A stretch of 64,000 nt of DNA from assembly GCF_014696315.1 (NCBI RefSeq), contig NZ_JACJPX010000003.1:62001-126000 (forward strand), in the 5' to 3' direction. The notes under the pieces are model-generated. The model saw only the letters and a program-made list of their open reading frames with translations, did no database searches and was not told the origin of the DNA. A program made the position numbers and the translations under genes. The stretch is from Calothrix membranacea FACHB-236 (GTDB lineage: Bacteria > Cyanobacteriota > Cyanobacteriia > Cyanobacteriales > Nostocaceae). Positions 8,358 to 17,705 of the stretch are shown here, piece after piece. Each line of letters opens with the position of its first letter. Positions within the stretch are counted from its first letter, which is position 1.

Positions 8358-10196
8358 ATGGATTTTGTCCCCTCGGCTCTAGCAGGTAGCAAAAAAGATA
8401 CACGGACAGTTGGTCGTGGTTTCCAGTCCGTATTTTTAATTGTATTTACGCTGATTATGACAGGCGTAATTGATGCTCGGTTAGCATATTTGCAAATTGT
8501 CGAAGGGCCAAAACTGCGACAGAGAGCAGAATCTAACCGCATTCGCATGATTCCCAAACAACCAGAAAGAGGGAATATTTTCGACCGGAATGGCAAGCTG
8601 TTAGCTAGTACGCGCTATCCCCATTCTGTGTATTTGTGGCCGATGGCTCATACCAAGCCTTCGTGGTCGATTGTCGCACCACGCTTGGAAAAAATTCTCA
8701 ACATTAGCCAAGATGAGATGGAAAAGAAACTCAAACTTGCTGGTGCTAATTCTTCTTCTCTCATCCGTATTGCTCGTGATATCAGTGAAGCAGAAATTAC
8801 GGCTTTGAAAGAGTATGCCACTGAATTGCCAGGAGTAGAAATTAATACAGAGGCAGTGCGTTATTATCCTCAGGGGCTGGCATTAGCCCATGTACTGGGT
8901 TATACCAGAGAATTAACTCCCGAACAGTTAGAAAAGAAGAAGCAGGAAGGCTATCGTTTGGGAGATGTGATTGGGCAAATGGGGGTCGAAAAAGCCTACG
9001 AAAAAATCCTCCGGGGTGAATGGGGTGGTCAGCAGGTAGAAGTAGATGGTGCTGGTCGTCCGATTCGGGTTATAGGAGAAAAACAAGCGAAAGCGGGTAA
9101 CGATTTACATTTGACCATAGATATAAATTTGCAAAAAGCCGCAGACCAAGTTTTGGGGAAATATCAAGGCGCAGTTGTCGCCATTGACCCTAATAATGGT
9201 GCGGTCTTAGCAATGGCTTCTCACCCCACCTTTGACCCGAATATTTTCTCCAAACAAAAACTGTCTCAAAAAGATTGGGAAACTGTGCAAGGTAAAGACC
9301 ATCCTTTAGTGAATCGCGCCTTGAGTGCTTTTCCGCCAGCAAGTACCTTCAAAATTATTACGGCTTCAGCTGGTTTAGAAACAGGTAAGTTTTCACCTGA
9401 TACCGTCTTACAAACATTTGGTTCCTTAACTGTGGGAGGAGTAACTTTCGGGGAGTGGAACCACGCCGGGTTTGGCCCCTTGGGATTTCCTCGCGCTCTA
9501 GCAATGAGTAGTGATACCTTCTTTTATCAAGTTGGCAGAAGAGTTGGCGGCCCGGATTTAATCGCATGGAGTCGCAAATATGGCTTTGGTCAAAAAACTG
9601 GAATTGAATTCCCCAATGAAGAATCCAAAGGTTTAGTACCCGATGAAACCTGGAAGCAGAAAGTATTTAAAATGCCCTGGACTGTAGGTGACACCATCAA
9701 TATGTCAATTGGTCAGGGTGCTTTGCAAGTGACACCACTACAATCAGCAATTATGTTTTCTGTTCCAGCTAATGGCGGATACCGCGTGAAGCCGCATTTG
9801 CTCAAAGACCACGAGGAAGCCAAAAACTGGCGAGTGTCATTAAATATGAAACCCAGCACCATCAAAGTACTACGTGACGGCTTGCGGAAGGTAGTAAGTG
9901 AAGGTACAGGTAAGCGCTTAGACGTGCCGACAATTGCCCCAGCGTCAGGAAAAAGTGGTACAGCCGAAGCAGGTGTTGGTCGTCCAAATCATACTTGGTT
10001 TGGTGCCTATGCACCCACCGATAAGCCAGAAATTGTGGTGGTAGCCTTTGGTGAAAACTCTGGTGATCATGGTGGTACGGTTTGCGGGCCAATGGCTTTA
10101 CAAGTGCTAGAAGCTTATTTTCAACATAAATATCCTGGCAAATATCAAAAACCTGGGTCTGAAGGTAATCAAAATGGCGGTAGTACTGGGGACTAA
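8358..10196 (+). CDS. mrdA: Penicillin-binding protein 2 (class B transpeptidase), first tandem copy
   Basis: The 612-residue class B PBP has a single N-terminal membrane anchor (about residues 23-45), a non-catalytic dimerisation domain, and a transpeptidase domain with all catalytic motifs: Ser329-Thr-Phe-Lys332, Ser384-Ser-Asp386 and Lys532-Ser-Gly-Thr. This is the PBP2/MrdA type, which cross-links peptidoglycan during side-wall elongation with a RodA-type partner in the periplasm. The ATG at 8358 has no clear ribosome binding site. It shares close sequence and the same catalytic residue numbers with the next gene, showing a tandem duplication. The Gly/Asn-rich tail differs from the second copy. 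Confidence 0.93.
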   Translation: MDFVPSALAGSKKDTRTVGRGFQSVFLIVFTLIMTGVIDARLAYLQIVEGPKLRQRAESNRIRMIPKQPERGNIFDRNGKLLASTRYPHSVYLWPMAHTKPSWSIVAPRLEKILNISQDEMEKKLKLAGANSSSLIRIARDISEAEITALKEYATELPGVEINTEAVRYYPQGLALAHVLGYTRELTPEQLEKKKQEGYRLGDVIGQMGVEKAYEKILRGEWGGQQVEVDGAGRPIRVIGEKQAKAGNDLHLTIDINLQKAADQVLGKYQGAVVAIDPNNGAVLAMASHPTFDPNIFSKQKLSQKDWETVQGKDHPLVNRALSAFPPASTFKIITASAGLETGKFSPDTVLQTFGSLTVGGVTFGEWNHAGFGPLGFPRALAMSSDTFFYQVGRRVGGPDLIAWSRKYGFGQKTGIEFPNEESKGLVPDETWKQKVFKMPWTVGDTINMSIGQGALQVTPLQSAIMFSVPANGGYRVKPHLLKDHEEAKNWRVSLNMKPSTIKVLRDGLRKVVSEGTGKRLDVPTIAPASGKSGTAEAGVGRPNHTWFGAYAPTDKPEIVVVAFGENSGDHGGTVCGPMALQVLEAYFQHKYPGKYQKPGSEGNQNGGSTGD

Positions 10197-10230
10197 ATGA
10201 ATTTGGGCATGGGGCATTGGGCATGTTTAT

Positions 10231-10261
10231 CCAATTACCAATTACCAATTACCAATTACCC
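10231..10261. repeat. Short heptamer repeat (ATTACCA) between the two PBP2 genes
   Basis: About four tandem copies of a 7-mer (attacca) preceded by GGGCATTGGGCAT-type repeats. It belongs to the STRR class found at many intergenic sites in this window. Confidence 0.75.
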
Positions 10262-10351
10262 TTTGTCGCTGAAATCTTATAAAATGCTGAACTTTAAAGC
10301 AGCATAATTGTATAGATAATAAATATTAATTTTGCAGTACTCATTCGTCCT

Positions 10352-12169
10352 ATGGCATTATTGCAACCAAGTCCACTGGGAAATAAAAAAAATACACGTA
10401 CAGTCGGTCAAAATTTTCAGCCCATCTTTCTGATTATCTTTACGCTCCTCATGACAAGTGTCATAGGTGTGCGTTTGGCGTACTTGCAAATAGTCGAAGG
10501 GGCAAATCATCGCAAGCGAGCTGAATCAAACCGCGTTCGCATGATTCCTAAACAACCGGAACGGGGGAATATTTTCGACCGTAATGGCAAACTATTAGCT
10601 AGTACTCGCTATTCTCGTTCTGTATATTTGTGGCCGATGGCTCACACCAAACCTTCCTGGCCTGTTGTGGGTGCGCGTCTATCCCAAATTCTGGAAATTC
10701 CCTTAGCAGATATTGAAAAACAACTACAAGATGCAGGTAGAAACTCTTCCTCGCTCATCAGGATTGCCCGTGATTTAAGCGAAGCAGAAATTACAGCATT
10801 AAAAGAGTATCAAAATGAACTCTCAGAGGTAGAAATACATCTGGACGCAATACGTTATTATCCAGAGGGTAAGGATGTAGCTCATGTGCTGGGCTATACT
10901 CGCGAATTGACAGCCGAACAGTTAAAAGAGAAGAAGAAAGAAGGCTATCAATTAGGTGACGTAATTGGGCAGATGGGAGTTGAAAAAGCTTATGAGAAGA
11001 TACTTAGAGGCGAATGGGGAGGTCAGCAGATAGAAGTAGATGGTGCTGGTCGTCCACTACGGGTTTTGGGAGAGAAACAGGCAAAAGCTGGTAAAGATTT
11101 GCACTTAACTATCGATTTGGCAATGCAAAAAACAGCAGAAAAAGCTTTAGGTAATCGCAATGGTGCGATCGTAGCGCTTGACCCTAAAAATGGTGCTGTT
11201 TTAGCAATGGTGTCTCACCCTACTTTTGATCCCAATATTTTCTCTAAACAAAAAGTCTCCCAAAAAGACTGGGAAACTGTGCAGGGTGCAGAACATCCCC
11301 TAGTCAATCGCGCCCTCAGCGCCTTTCCCCCTGCCAGTACCTTCAAAATTGTCACGACAACTGCGGGTTTAGAATCTGGTAAATTTTCTGCAAATACCGT
11401 GCTTCAAACCTACGGTTCTTTGACTATTGGTGGCACTACCTTTGGTGAATGGAATCACGCCGGATTCGGGCCTTTGGGTTTTGTCGGTGCAATGCAGTGG
11501 AGTAGTGATACCTTCTTTTATCAAATTGGTAAAGCAGTTGGCGGCCCGACTTTGATTGAGTGGACTCGTAAATATGGATTTGGCGAAAAAACTGGCTTTG
11601 AGTTTGCTTCCGAAGAAACTAAAGGTTTAGTTCCCGATGAAACCTGGAAGCAGAAAGCCTGGAAAATGCCTTGGACTGTAGGCGACAGCATTAATATGTC
11701 AATTGGTCAAGGTGCTTTACAAACCACACCTCTGCAAGTGGCGGTGATGTTTGCTGTACCTGCTAATGGTGGCGATCGCGTCCAACCCCATGTACTCAAA
11801 GATAATGAAGAAGCAAAAAGCTGGCGTTCATCGTTAAATATGAAGCCAGAAACTATTAAAATACTCCGCGAAAGTTTGCGGAAAGTGATATCTGACGGCA
11901 CGGGTAAAGCTTTAAATAAACCAACACTGCCCCCTGTAGCTGGTAAGAGTGGTACAGCCGAAGCCTGGAAACGTGGTGTCAAACAAAATCACGCTTGGTT
12001 TGGTGCTTATGCCCCAGCCGATAAGCCAGAGATATTAATAGTAGCTTTCGCTGAACATTCCGGCGGCGGCGGCGGTAGCGTTGCTGCCCCCATGATTGTA
12101 GAAATTATGGAAGAATATTTCCACCGGAAGTATCCAGGAAAGTATCAGAAACTAGAAGAGAAAAGGTGA
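10352..12169 (+). CDS. mrdA: Penicillin-binding protein 2 (class B transpeptidase), second tandem copy
   Basis: The 605-residue paralogue of the preceding gene has the same anchor-dimerisation-transpeptidase layout and the same catalytic residues: Ser329-Thr-Phe-Lys332, Ser384-Ser-Asp386 and Lys532-Ser-Gly-Thr. Most of the two proteins align without gaps; the clearest differences are at the N-terminus, around residues 255-265, and near the C-terminus where this copy has WKRGVKQN and a Gly-rich stretch. Both copies look functional. One may serve elongation and the other a specialised process such as differentiation, but nothing here shows that. The gap upstream carries heptamer repeats, so whether the copies share a transcript is unclear. 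Confidence 0.93.
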   Translation: MALLQPSPLGNKKNTRTVGQNFQPIFLIIFTLLMTSVIGVRLAYLQIVEGANHRKRAESNRVRMIPKQPERGNIFDRNGKLLASTRYSRSVYLWPMAHTKPSWPVVGARLSQILEIPLADIEKQLQDAGRNSSSLIRIARDLSEAEITALKEYQNELSEVEIHLDAIRYYPEGKDVAHVLGYTRELTAEQLKEKKKEGYQLGDVIGQMGVEKAYEKILRGEWGGQQIEVDGAGRPLRVLGEKQAKAGKDLHLTIDLAMQKTAEKALGNRNGAIVALDPKNGAVLAMVSHPTFDPNIFSKQKVSQKDWETVQGAEHPLVNRALSAFPPASTFKIVTTTAGLESGKFSANTVLQTYGSLTIGGTTFGEWNHAGFGPLGFVGAMQWSSDTFFYQIGKAVGGPTLIEWTRKYGFGEKTGFEFASEETKGLVPDETWKQKAWKMPWTVGDSINMSIGQGALQTTPLQVAVMFAVPANGGDRVQPHVLKDNEEAKSWRSSLNMKPETIKILRESLRKVISDGTGKALNKPTLPPVAGKSGTAEAWKRGVKQNHAWFGAYAPADKPEILIVAFAEHSGGGGGSVAAPMIVEIMEEYFHRKYPGKYQKLEEKR

Positions 12170-12310
12170 ATTGGGGACTGGGTAATGGGTAATGGGGAAA
12201 AACACCCAACACCAAACCCCAAACACCAAATGACTACAGTAGTTAAGATATGTGATGATGGTTTATGTCTGTAAAGAATTAATAACAGTGCCGTCAGGAA
12301 GCAGTCAGGA

Positions 12311-13339
12311 ATGGATTATCGGGACGCTGGGGTTGATGTTGAGGCTGGGCGAGCCTTTGTAGATAAAATTCGCAATTTGGTTCACAGTACTTTTAGAAAA
12401 GAAGTACTTGGTGGACTGGGTGGTTTTGGTGGTTGTTTTCAGCTTCCAGGAGGTTTTAAGGAACCAGTATTAGTTTCTGGAACAGATGGTGTTGGGACTA
12501 AGCTCAAAATTGCTCAAGTTCTTAACTGCCACGATACCGTAGGTATTGATTTGGTGGCGATGTGCGTTAATGATGTACTGACATCTGGAGCAGAACCACT
12601 GTTTTTTTTGGATTATCTGGCAACAGGTAAGTTAGATAAAGAGCAATTAACCGAGGTGGTTGCAGGAATTGCGGCTGGGTGTCAGCAAGCTGGTTGTGCT
12701 TTGCTGGGGGGAGAAACCGCAGAAATGCCAGGTTTTTACCAAGTCGGTGAGTATGATTTGGCTGGATTTTGTGTAGGGATTGTAGAAAAAAGCCAGATGC
12801 TTGATGGTTCCCAGGTACAAGTAGGAGATGTTGCGATCGCTCTTGCTAGTTCTGGTGTGCATAGTAATGGCTTAAGTTTAGTACGGAAGATTATTAGCGA
12901 TCGCCAATTCGATTGGAATGAGAAACCAGAATTATTAGGTGGCGAAACTATTGCAGCAGCGTTCCTCAAACCAACACAAATTTATGTCAAACCTGTCCTA
13001 GCTGCGCGTCAAGCAGGTTTAGAAATTCACGGTATGGCACATATCACAGGTGGTGGTTTGCCAGAAAATTTACCCAGATGTTTAGGCACAGGTCAAGCAA
13101 TTAAAATTGATCGCAATAGTTTGACGATTCCTCCGCTATTTCACTGGCTAGCGGCAGCTGGAGGGGTCAATAATGAAGCTATGTACAACACCTTCAATAT
13201 GGGTATTGGCTATGTGCTATTGGTACCGCAAAATAGCGTAGAACAGACGATTAGCCACTTTCAATCACAAGATATTCCCGCTTTTGCCATTGGTGAAGTA
13301 ATTACTGGTGATCATTCATTAGTCGGATTACTGGATTAA
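12311..13339 (+). CDS. purM: Phosphoribosylformylglycinamidine cyclo-ligase (AIR synthetase)
   Basis: The 342-residue PurM catalyses ATP-dependent ring closure of FGAM to aminoimidazole ribotide, the fifth step of de novo purine synthesis, in the cytoplasm. Family signatures are visible: [43 protein letters not shown] and [13 protein letters not shown]. Length is normal for the family. It stands alone, with a good terminator candidate 40 bp downstream, and no other purine genes are nearby. The start [13 protein letters not shown] fits the family N-terminus. Confidence 0.97.
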   Translation: MDYRDAGVDVEAGRAFVDKIRNLVHSTFRKEVLGGLGGFGGCFQLPGGFKEPVLVSGTDGVGTKLKIAQVLNCHDTVGIDLVAMCVNDVLTSGAEPLFFLDYLATGKLDKEQLTEVVAGIAAGCQQAGCALLGGETAEMPGFYQVGEYDLAGFCVGIVEKSQMLDGSQVQVGDVAIALASSGVHSNGLSLVRKIISDRQFDWNEKPELLGGETIAAAFLKPTQIYVKPVLAARQAGLEIHGMAHITGGGLPENLPRCLGTGQAIKIDRNSLTIPPLFHWLAAAGGVNNEAMYNTFNMGIGYVLLVPQNSVEQTISHFQSQDIPAFAIGEVITGDHSLVGLLD

Positions 13340-13378
13340 ATAGTCACAATAATATTCAGTGCTGAGTACTGAATCCTA

Positions 13379-13420
13379 AGTAACGAGTGATTAAATTGTT
13401 TTCTTCCTCGTTACTTTTTG
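13379..13420 (+). terminator. Probable Rho-independent terminator of purM
   Basis: AGTAACGAG (13379-13387) pairs perfectly with CTCGTTACT (13407-13415) and is followed by TTTT. The loop is 19 nt, which is long. It begins 40 bp after the purM stop. I see nothing else clear in the remaining gap to 13709, which presumably holds the promoter of the PHP gene. Confidence 0.55.
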
Positions 13421-13709
13421 CCTCTTTAATTTTATTTCCTTGTTGGCGATGGAGTCGCTCAGTCAGTACTCCTGAATGTCAGTAATGGCATTTTTGCAGT
13501 ATTTGTTACCTATTCTGATAAGTGCAATCGAAAATACTCATGGCCGTCAGCGTTGAGATTTGCTAACGTAGTCTTAACATATTGAAAAATTTGCGGTCGA
13601 ATTCGAGAAAATGCCTACCAACACTAGCTTAGGGTGTTTGTGGTTTCTTGTCTGAAATATGTGGCGTGTTCCTGTGTTGAGAATAATGTATTTTTGTCTT
13701 TGAGGGGTT

Positions 13710-14396
13710 ATGGTTGTAAATTTTGCTCGGACTTCAGCTTCCACGGAAATTTTAAAGCAAGTATTCCAAAATATTAATGCTCAAAGTTGTCCGAGGTCAT
13801 TTAACTTTCACATACATACTGTCCACTCTGATGGCAGATTGCAGCCAAATACATTAATGGAACAGGCGATCGCTATTGGATTACAAGGGCTGGCAATCAC
13901 TGATCACCATAATATTGGTGGATACCAAGTTGCCAAAGCTTGGTTAGAAGATTGGAAGTGGAATAATCCTGGTGGAAACATTCCTCATCTGTGGACTGGG
14001 GTAGAAATTAATGCCAACTTGTTGGATGTTGAAGTTCATATTTTGGCTTATTCCTTCCAGCCAGAACACAATAGCATGAAACCTTATTTGCAAAGAAAAG
14101 CGACAACAGGAGCAGAATATCAAGCAAATAACGTAATTGCTGCGATTCATGAGGCGGGGGGATTAGCAGTATTAGCTCACCCAGCACGCTACAGGCGATC
14201 GCACTTAGATTTAATTCCGGCGGCGGCTGAAAGAGGTATTGATGGTGTAGAAACTTTCTATGCTTACAACAATCCTAACCCTTGGAGACCTAGTTCTTTA
14301 GAATCAGAACAAATAGAACATTTGGCTAATGAATATGGTCTTTACAATACCTGTGGTACTGATACCCACGGTTTAAACCTACTCCAGCGTTTGTAA
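13710..14396 (+). CDS. PHP-domain metal-dependent phosphoesterase
   Basis: The 228-residue PHP-family protein has the typical metal-ligand motifs: FHIHTVHSDG (His-x-His and Asp), ITDHHN, the GVEIN glutamate, AHPARY and the final GTDTHG. PHP proteins hydrolyse phosphoester bonds using a trinuclear metal site; relatives include 5'-3' exonuclease/AMP phosphatase-like enzymes. Substrate unknown. The C-terminus (GTDTHGLNLLQRL) looks complete although the protein is shorter than many homologues. It appears monocistronic. Confidence 0.85.
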   Translation: MVVNFARTSASTEILKQVFQNINAQSCPRSFNFHIHTVHSDGRLQPNTLMEQAIAIGLQGLAITDHHNIGGYQVAKAWLEDWKWNNPGGNIPHLWTGVEINANLLDVEVHILAYSFQPEHNSMKPYLQRKATTGAEYQANNVIAAIHEAGGLAVLAHPARYRRSHLDLIPAAAERGIDGVETFYAYNNPNPWRPSSLESEQIEHLANEYGLYNTCGTDTHGLNLLQRL

Positions 14397-15086
14397 TCAT
14401 GCAGTTAGGTATTTTGATTTAACGCTCCTGGTTCTCACAGCCAGGGGAGTTATAAACACGTGGGATTTTGGATGCAAAATCCTTGCCCAAGAACAGTTAC
14501 AGAAATTTCCCACTAGAGTGCTTATCCTCATTAACTATTAATATTATTTTGCATTTTCTATTTTGATTTAATATTTTTAATTTTTAATTAACATTTTTGA
14601 GCATAAATACTCTCTATAGCAATACTATTTCAGTTGTGAAAAATATCGGTTTTGCTTGTTGACTGTTGACTATTTGGCGTTCTGTAGTAGGTGGTTGACT
14701 TAGCTAATATTCAACATACGCTACAGGCTAAACAACAGGAAGCGCCAGATTTTTAGGGAATTTACTATAGGGGATCAAGGTAAACTTACCTTCTATTTAT
14801 ATAAATTCAATAATTCTCAATATATCTTTAATATTAGAATCTATCCTGCGAGTGAATTTAACTTACAACGCTCGCAGTTGACTTTGTCTTACTTTTATAA
14901 TTAATTCACCTGCAACATTCTGATTGGAGAAGATGTGCAAATCTCTGGGAATAAGGATAAAATAGAAAAAAGTATCATAAACTACATTTTGCTTGGACAT
15001 CCATCTGAGGAGGGATTAAAATAAGATATTAAGAATTGTAAATAAGGTTAATATTATAAAGAAAGATAGACGTATGCTTCTCATTT
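14397..15086. other. 690-bp intergenic region, no gene recognised
   Basis: The stretch is AT-rich. An imperfect hairpin with arms CTCC/TGG and CCA/GGAG at about 14428-14452 could end the PHP transcript but has no T-run. Short TTGACTG heptamers lie near 14657-14672. No tRNA, known small RNA or coding frame with a plausible start was seen. Confidence 0.5.
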
Positions 15087-15404
15087 ATGCGAGACTCAAA
15101 TTTACCAGGGGCTGAAGTGCTCAAAGCTTTATTGGAACCGCTGCTAGAGGATTTTCAGTATTGGTTTGCGCGATCGCGTAAATTTCTGGAAACCGAGCAA
15201 ATCTCATTTATGAGTGAGCAAGACAAATCCGACTTGCTTCTCAGAATTCAGCAAGCCCAGGATGAACTCAATACAGCAAAGATGATGTTCAGCGCAACTG
15301 ATGGGCAAGTTGGCATTGAGATGGCAACAATTAAGCCTTGGCATGAATTAGTTACAGAATGCTGGAATGTGGCACTACGCTTCCATAAAGAGAAAGATGT
15401 GTGA
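15087..15404 (+). CDS. DUF2605 family protein
   Basis: The 105-residue soluble protein resembles the cyanobacteria-restricted DUF2605 family (LLEPLLEDFQYWFARSR; LLLRIQQAQDELNTAKMMF; WHELVTECWNVALRFH). It is predicted to be mostly helical and has no membrane segment. Function unknown. It sits 283 bp upstream of a DUF2973 gene on the same strand; the two families are, to my knowledge, commonly adjacent in cyanobacteria, which suggests joint function. The ATG at 15087 lacks a strong ribosome binding site. Confidence 0.8.
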   Translation: MRDSNLPGAEVLKALLEPLLEDFQYWFARSRKFLETEQISFMSEQDKSDLLLRIQQAQDELNTAKMMFSATDGQVGIEMATIKPWHELVTECWNVALRFHKEKDV

Positions 15405-15600
15405 GAGTGAAGTTTTTTTTCGTTAAGTTCGGTAGACTTAATTAACAAAGGCATAGCGCTATTTCGGTTCGATATTTAGCATTCAATTCTTAATAAATTT
15501 TGAATAAAACAAAAAAAAATGTATCACATGCTACCGTGTTTTGAATAACGGTTAATACATTCCACCCTGCAAAACATAGAATATCAACGTGCATCAGCCA

Positions 15601-15638
15601 TTCGCTATACGTGTAATTTAAATTACTAGTAAAGCGAA
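15601..15638. promoter_or_regulatory. Long interrupted palindrome upstream of the DUF2973 gene
   Basis: The centre GTAATTTAAATTAC is a perfect 14-bp palindrome. Flanking it, TTCGCTATAC on the left and GTAAAGCGAA on the right are complementary at 9 of 10 positions, giving a 38-bp dyad. It ends 49 bp before the ATG at 15688, a position suited to an operator. The half-site TTCGC-x-TA recalls the palindromes at 19127 and 19221. Confidence 0.4.
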
Positions 15639-15687
15639 AAGTTACAGTAAAAACTTTTAGAACTTGCTTCCTCTGGAGGATAACCCG

Positions 15688-16005
15688 ATGTTACACCTGC
15701 TTTACATTCTTGCTTTTACAATCCTTGCCGTTATCGCTGTTGCTAATTTAATTCGCAATCTGATCATGTTCAGTTTTGATCGAGAGCGTCATTATCCAGC
15801 AACGAGAAATCAGGGGAGATATGGATATCCCTCAGGAAACAAGAATTTTCCACCACATCCAGAATTATTAGATAATGCAGGTAACTTAATTAAAGAACCA
15901 TTATTAGTAATGCGGTCAATTAACGTTGAAGATGCCCGCCAACAGTTAGATGCTTTATATGAATCCTCTCCTGGCCGTAAGGTTGAGAATCAAGAAGAAG
16001 GTTAA
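15688..16005 (+). CDS. DUF2973 family small membrane protein
   Basis: The 105-residue protein starts with a hydrophobic segment (LHLLYILAFTILAVIAVANL) and continues with a soluble, basic then acidic tail, fitting the cyanobacterial DUF2973 family. The start chosen is ATG 15688 because GGAGGA lies at 15675-15680, 7 nt upstream; an earlier in-frame TTG at 15664 would place that site inside the gene. It is probably a single-pass membrane protein of unknown role, linked to the DUF2605 gene upstream. A palindrome lies just upstream and a terminator downstream. Confidence 0.8.
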   Translation: MLHLLYILAFTILAVIAVANLIRNLIMFSFDRERHYPATRNQGRYGYPSGNKNFPPHPELLDNAGNLIKEPLLVMRSINVEDARQQLDALYESSPGRKVENQEEG

Positions 16006-16053
16006 CTCGGAGTACTCAGTCCTGAGCGAAGATTAATTCATCAAATAAAAGGT

Positions 16054-16091
16054 AAAGAAAGGAGATATTATTGCATCTTCTTTCTTTTTTT
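16054..16091 (+). terminator. Rho-independent terminator of the DUF2973 gene
   Basis: AAAGAAAGGAGAT (16054-16066) pairs with ATCTTCTTTCTTT (16075-16087) over 13 bp with one G-U pair and an 8-nt loop, followed by more Ts. It starts 49 bp after the stop codon. Confidence 0.7.
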
Positions 16092-16191
16092 ATGATGCTT
16101 GCAGTATGAGATTTCTTACCGCAATCTAAACCTATATTGCTGATTACTTCTAATATGGCAATGTCTAGCTCTGGCAAATTTAAAAGTAATT

Positions 16192-16893
16192 ATGATTGAT
16201 TTTGAACCTTGGGACAGGCTGCTTCGTCAGTACGTTGATCAACAGGGTCGGGTAGATTATCTTGCTTGGAAAACAGAGCAACCGCAAGCACTGGATGAAT
16301 GGTTACAAAGCCAAAAGCATTTACATCTAAATTATCAAATCAATGTTATGGAGGAATTAGCATTGTGGATCAATCTCTACAATGCATTTACCATTTCCAC
16401 AATCTTAAAACAATATCCCTTGAAATCTATTTTGCCAAAATTTTTAGGGATGCCAAATTGGCTAGCTTTTTTATGGTTTTTTCAGCGTCCAATTTATGAA
16501 ATATTTGGCAAGCATTACAGTCTTGCTCAAATTGAAAATCAAATTTTAAGAAACAAGTTAAAAGAACCACGAATTCATTTTGCAATTGTTTGTGCTTCTG
16601 TTGGTTGTCCGTTACTACGTCCAGGAGCTTATTTCCCGGAGCAAGTTATGCAGCAATTAGATGAAGATGCCCATCGCTTTATTAACAATCCGCAAAAAGT
16701 TTATTATGACTTTGATAAGCAAAAACTCTATTGTAATAAAATTCTTAAGTGGTATCGTCAGGATTTTTTACAAGTTGCGCCCTCAATTCCGGAGTACATC
16801 TGTTCTTATTTACAAACAGATTTACCCTTAAGCTCCGCAACAAAAATCTCATATCTTGACTACGACTGGAGCCTGAATCAGCGAATATCTTGA
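16192..16893 (+). CDS. DUF547 domain protein
   Basis: The 233-residue protein is covered by a DUF547 domain: ALWINLYNAFTISTIL, HFAIVCASVGCPLLRPGAYF and DEDAHRFINNP are typical family segments. The family contains a thiol-protease-like fold and is found in bacteria and plants, but function is unknown. No signal peptide is present. The gene converges on a glycosyltransferase gene and the two overlap by 16 bp at their 3' ends. Confidence 0.85.
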   Translation: MIDFEPWDRLLRQYVDQQGRVDYLAWKTEQPQALDEWLQSQKHLHLNYQINVMEELALWINLYNAFTISTILKQYPLKSILPKFLGMPNWLAFLWFFQRPIYEIFGKHYSLAQIENQILRNKLKEPRIHFAIVCASVGCPLLRPGAYFPEQVMQQLDEDAHRFINNPQKVYYDFDKQKLYCNKILKWYRQDFLQVAPSIPEYICSYLQTDLPLSSATKISYLDYDWSLNQRIS

Positions 16894-17633
16894 TAAAATT
16901 GCTTGAGGTAATTGGCATCAACACCAATTCCCCACAAAATGCCAATATAGAGGTAAATAGCAGTAGCTTTCCAACTTCCCCAACGTGCAACCCGACGATC
17001 CGAACTTTGAACGGTGCGGTTTACTAAGGAAATTCGTCCCTTTTGCACTAGCCGCAAGCACAAATCTCCATCTTCCATAATTGGTAAAGCCTCATCGAAT
17101 CCGCCACAATCCCAAAAGTCAGTTAAACGACAGAACATGACTTGATCGCCGAATAAGAGGCGCAATCCTTTAAAAAACAAGTAAGGTTTAAATAGTAGAG
17201 GAGCGTAGTAAGTTTTCAGGTAATTGTGTAAAGATATACCCCAGCGAGTATAGTGTGAGCCTACCATCAAGGAAATGAAACCCCCACAGGCGACTTTTGG
17301 CTCTGCTAGAGTTTTCTCAATCACTGCAATCAAATCATCGGGAACCCAAGTGTCTGCATGGAGGAAGCAAACAATATCTCCACTTGCAGCTAATGCGCCG
17401 TAGTTCATCTGAATAGAACGCCCTCGCCGTTCACAACAAAGAACCTGCACATTTAACTTGTGATGAAATAATTCAGTACTTTGATTGGCGATCGCTATTG
17501 TCTCATCTTCACTACCACCATCAACAACTATTACTTCTTTGGCAGGCGGGTTAAGCAGAATGAGTTGCCGTAGTGTACGCTCTAAACTAGCTGCTTCATT
17601 TAAAGTAGGGATAACAATTGAAACTTGAGACAT
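16878..17633 (-). CDS. Family 2 glycosyltransferase (TIGR04283-like)
   Basis: The 251-residue protein is a GT-A fold glycosyltransferase: SIVIPTLNEAASLERTL at the N-terminus, EVIVVDGGSEDET (nucleotide-sugar binding), a metal-binding HADT motif in CFLHADTWVPDD, and GGFDEALPIMEDGDLCLR. The form resembles TIGR04283 glycosyltransferases often encoded near radical-SAM genes, none of which are visible here. Acceptor and sugar unknown. It lies 72 bp downstream of an acyltransferase gene on the same strand, so the two may form a small surface-glycan unit. Confidence 0.88.
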   Translation of the reverse strand: MSQVSIVIPTLNEAASLERTLRQLILLNPPAKEVIVVDGGSEDETIAIANQSTELFHHKLNVQVLCCERRGRSIQMNYGALAASGDIVCFLHADTWVPDDLIAVIEKTLAEPKVACGGFISLMVGSHYTRWGISLHNYLKTYYAPLLFKPYLFFKGLRLLFGDQVMFCRLTDFWDCGGFDEALPIMEDGDLCLRLVQKGRISLVNRTVQSSDRRVARWGSWKATAIYLYIGILWGIGVDANYLKQFYQDIR

Positions 17634-17705
17634 AGATTCTTTTTTTCCTTAGTGTTCTTCACGCCTAGCCTGAGGGTTTTGCTTTGCAGTATGCGGTTCG
17701 TGCTT

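Noticed and set aside
15461-15490. tRNA-like GGTTCGA phrase
   Set aside because: Only an isolated TTCGA match; no acceptor, anticodon or D-arm pairing around it.
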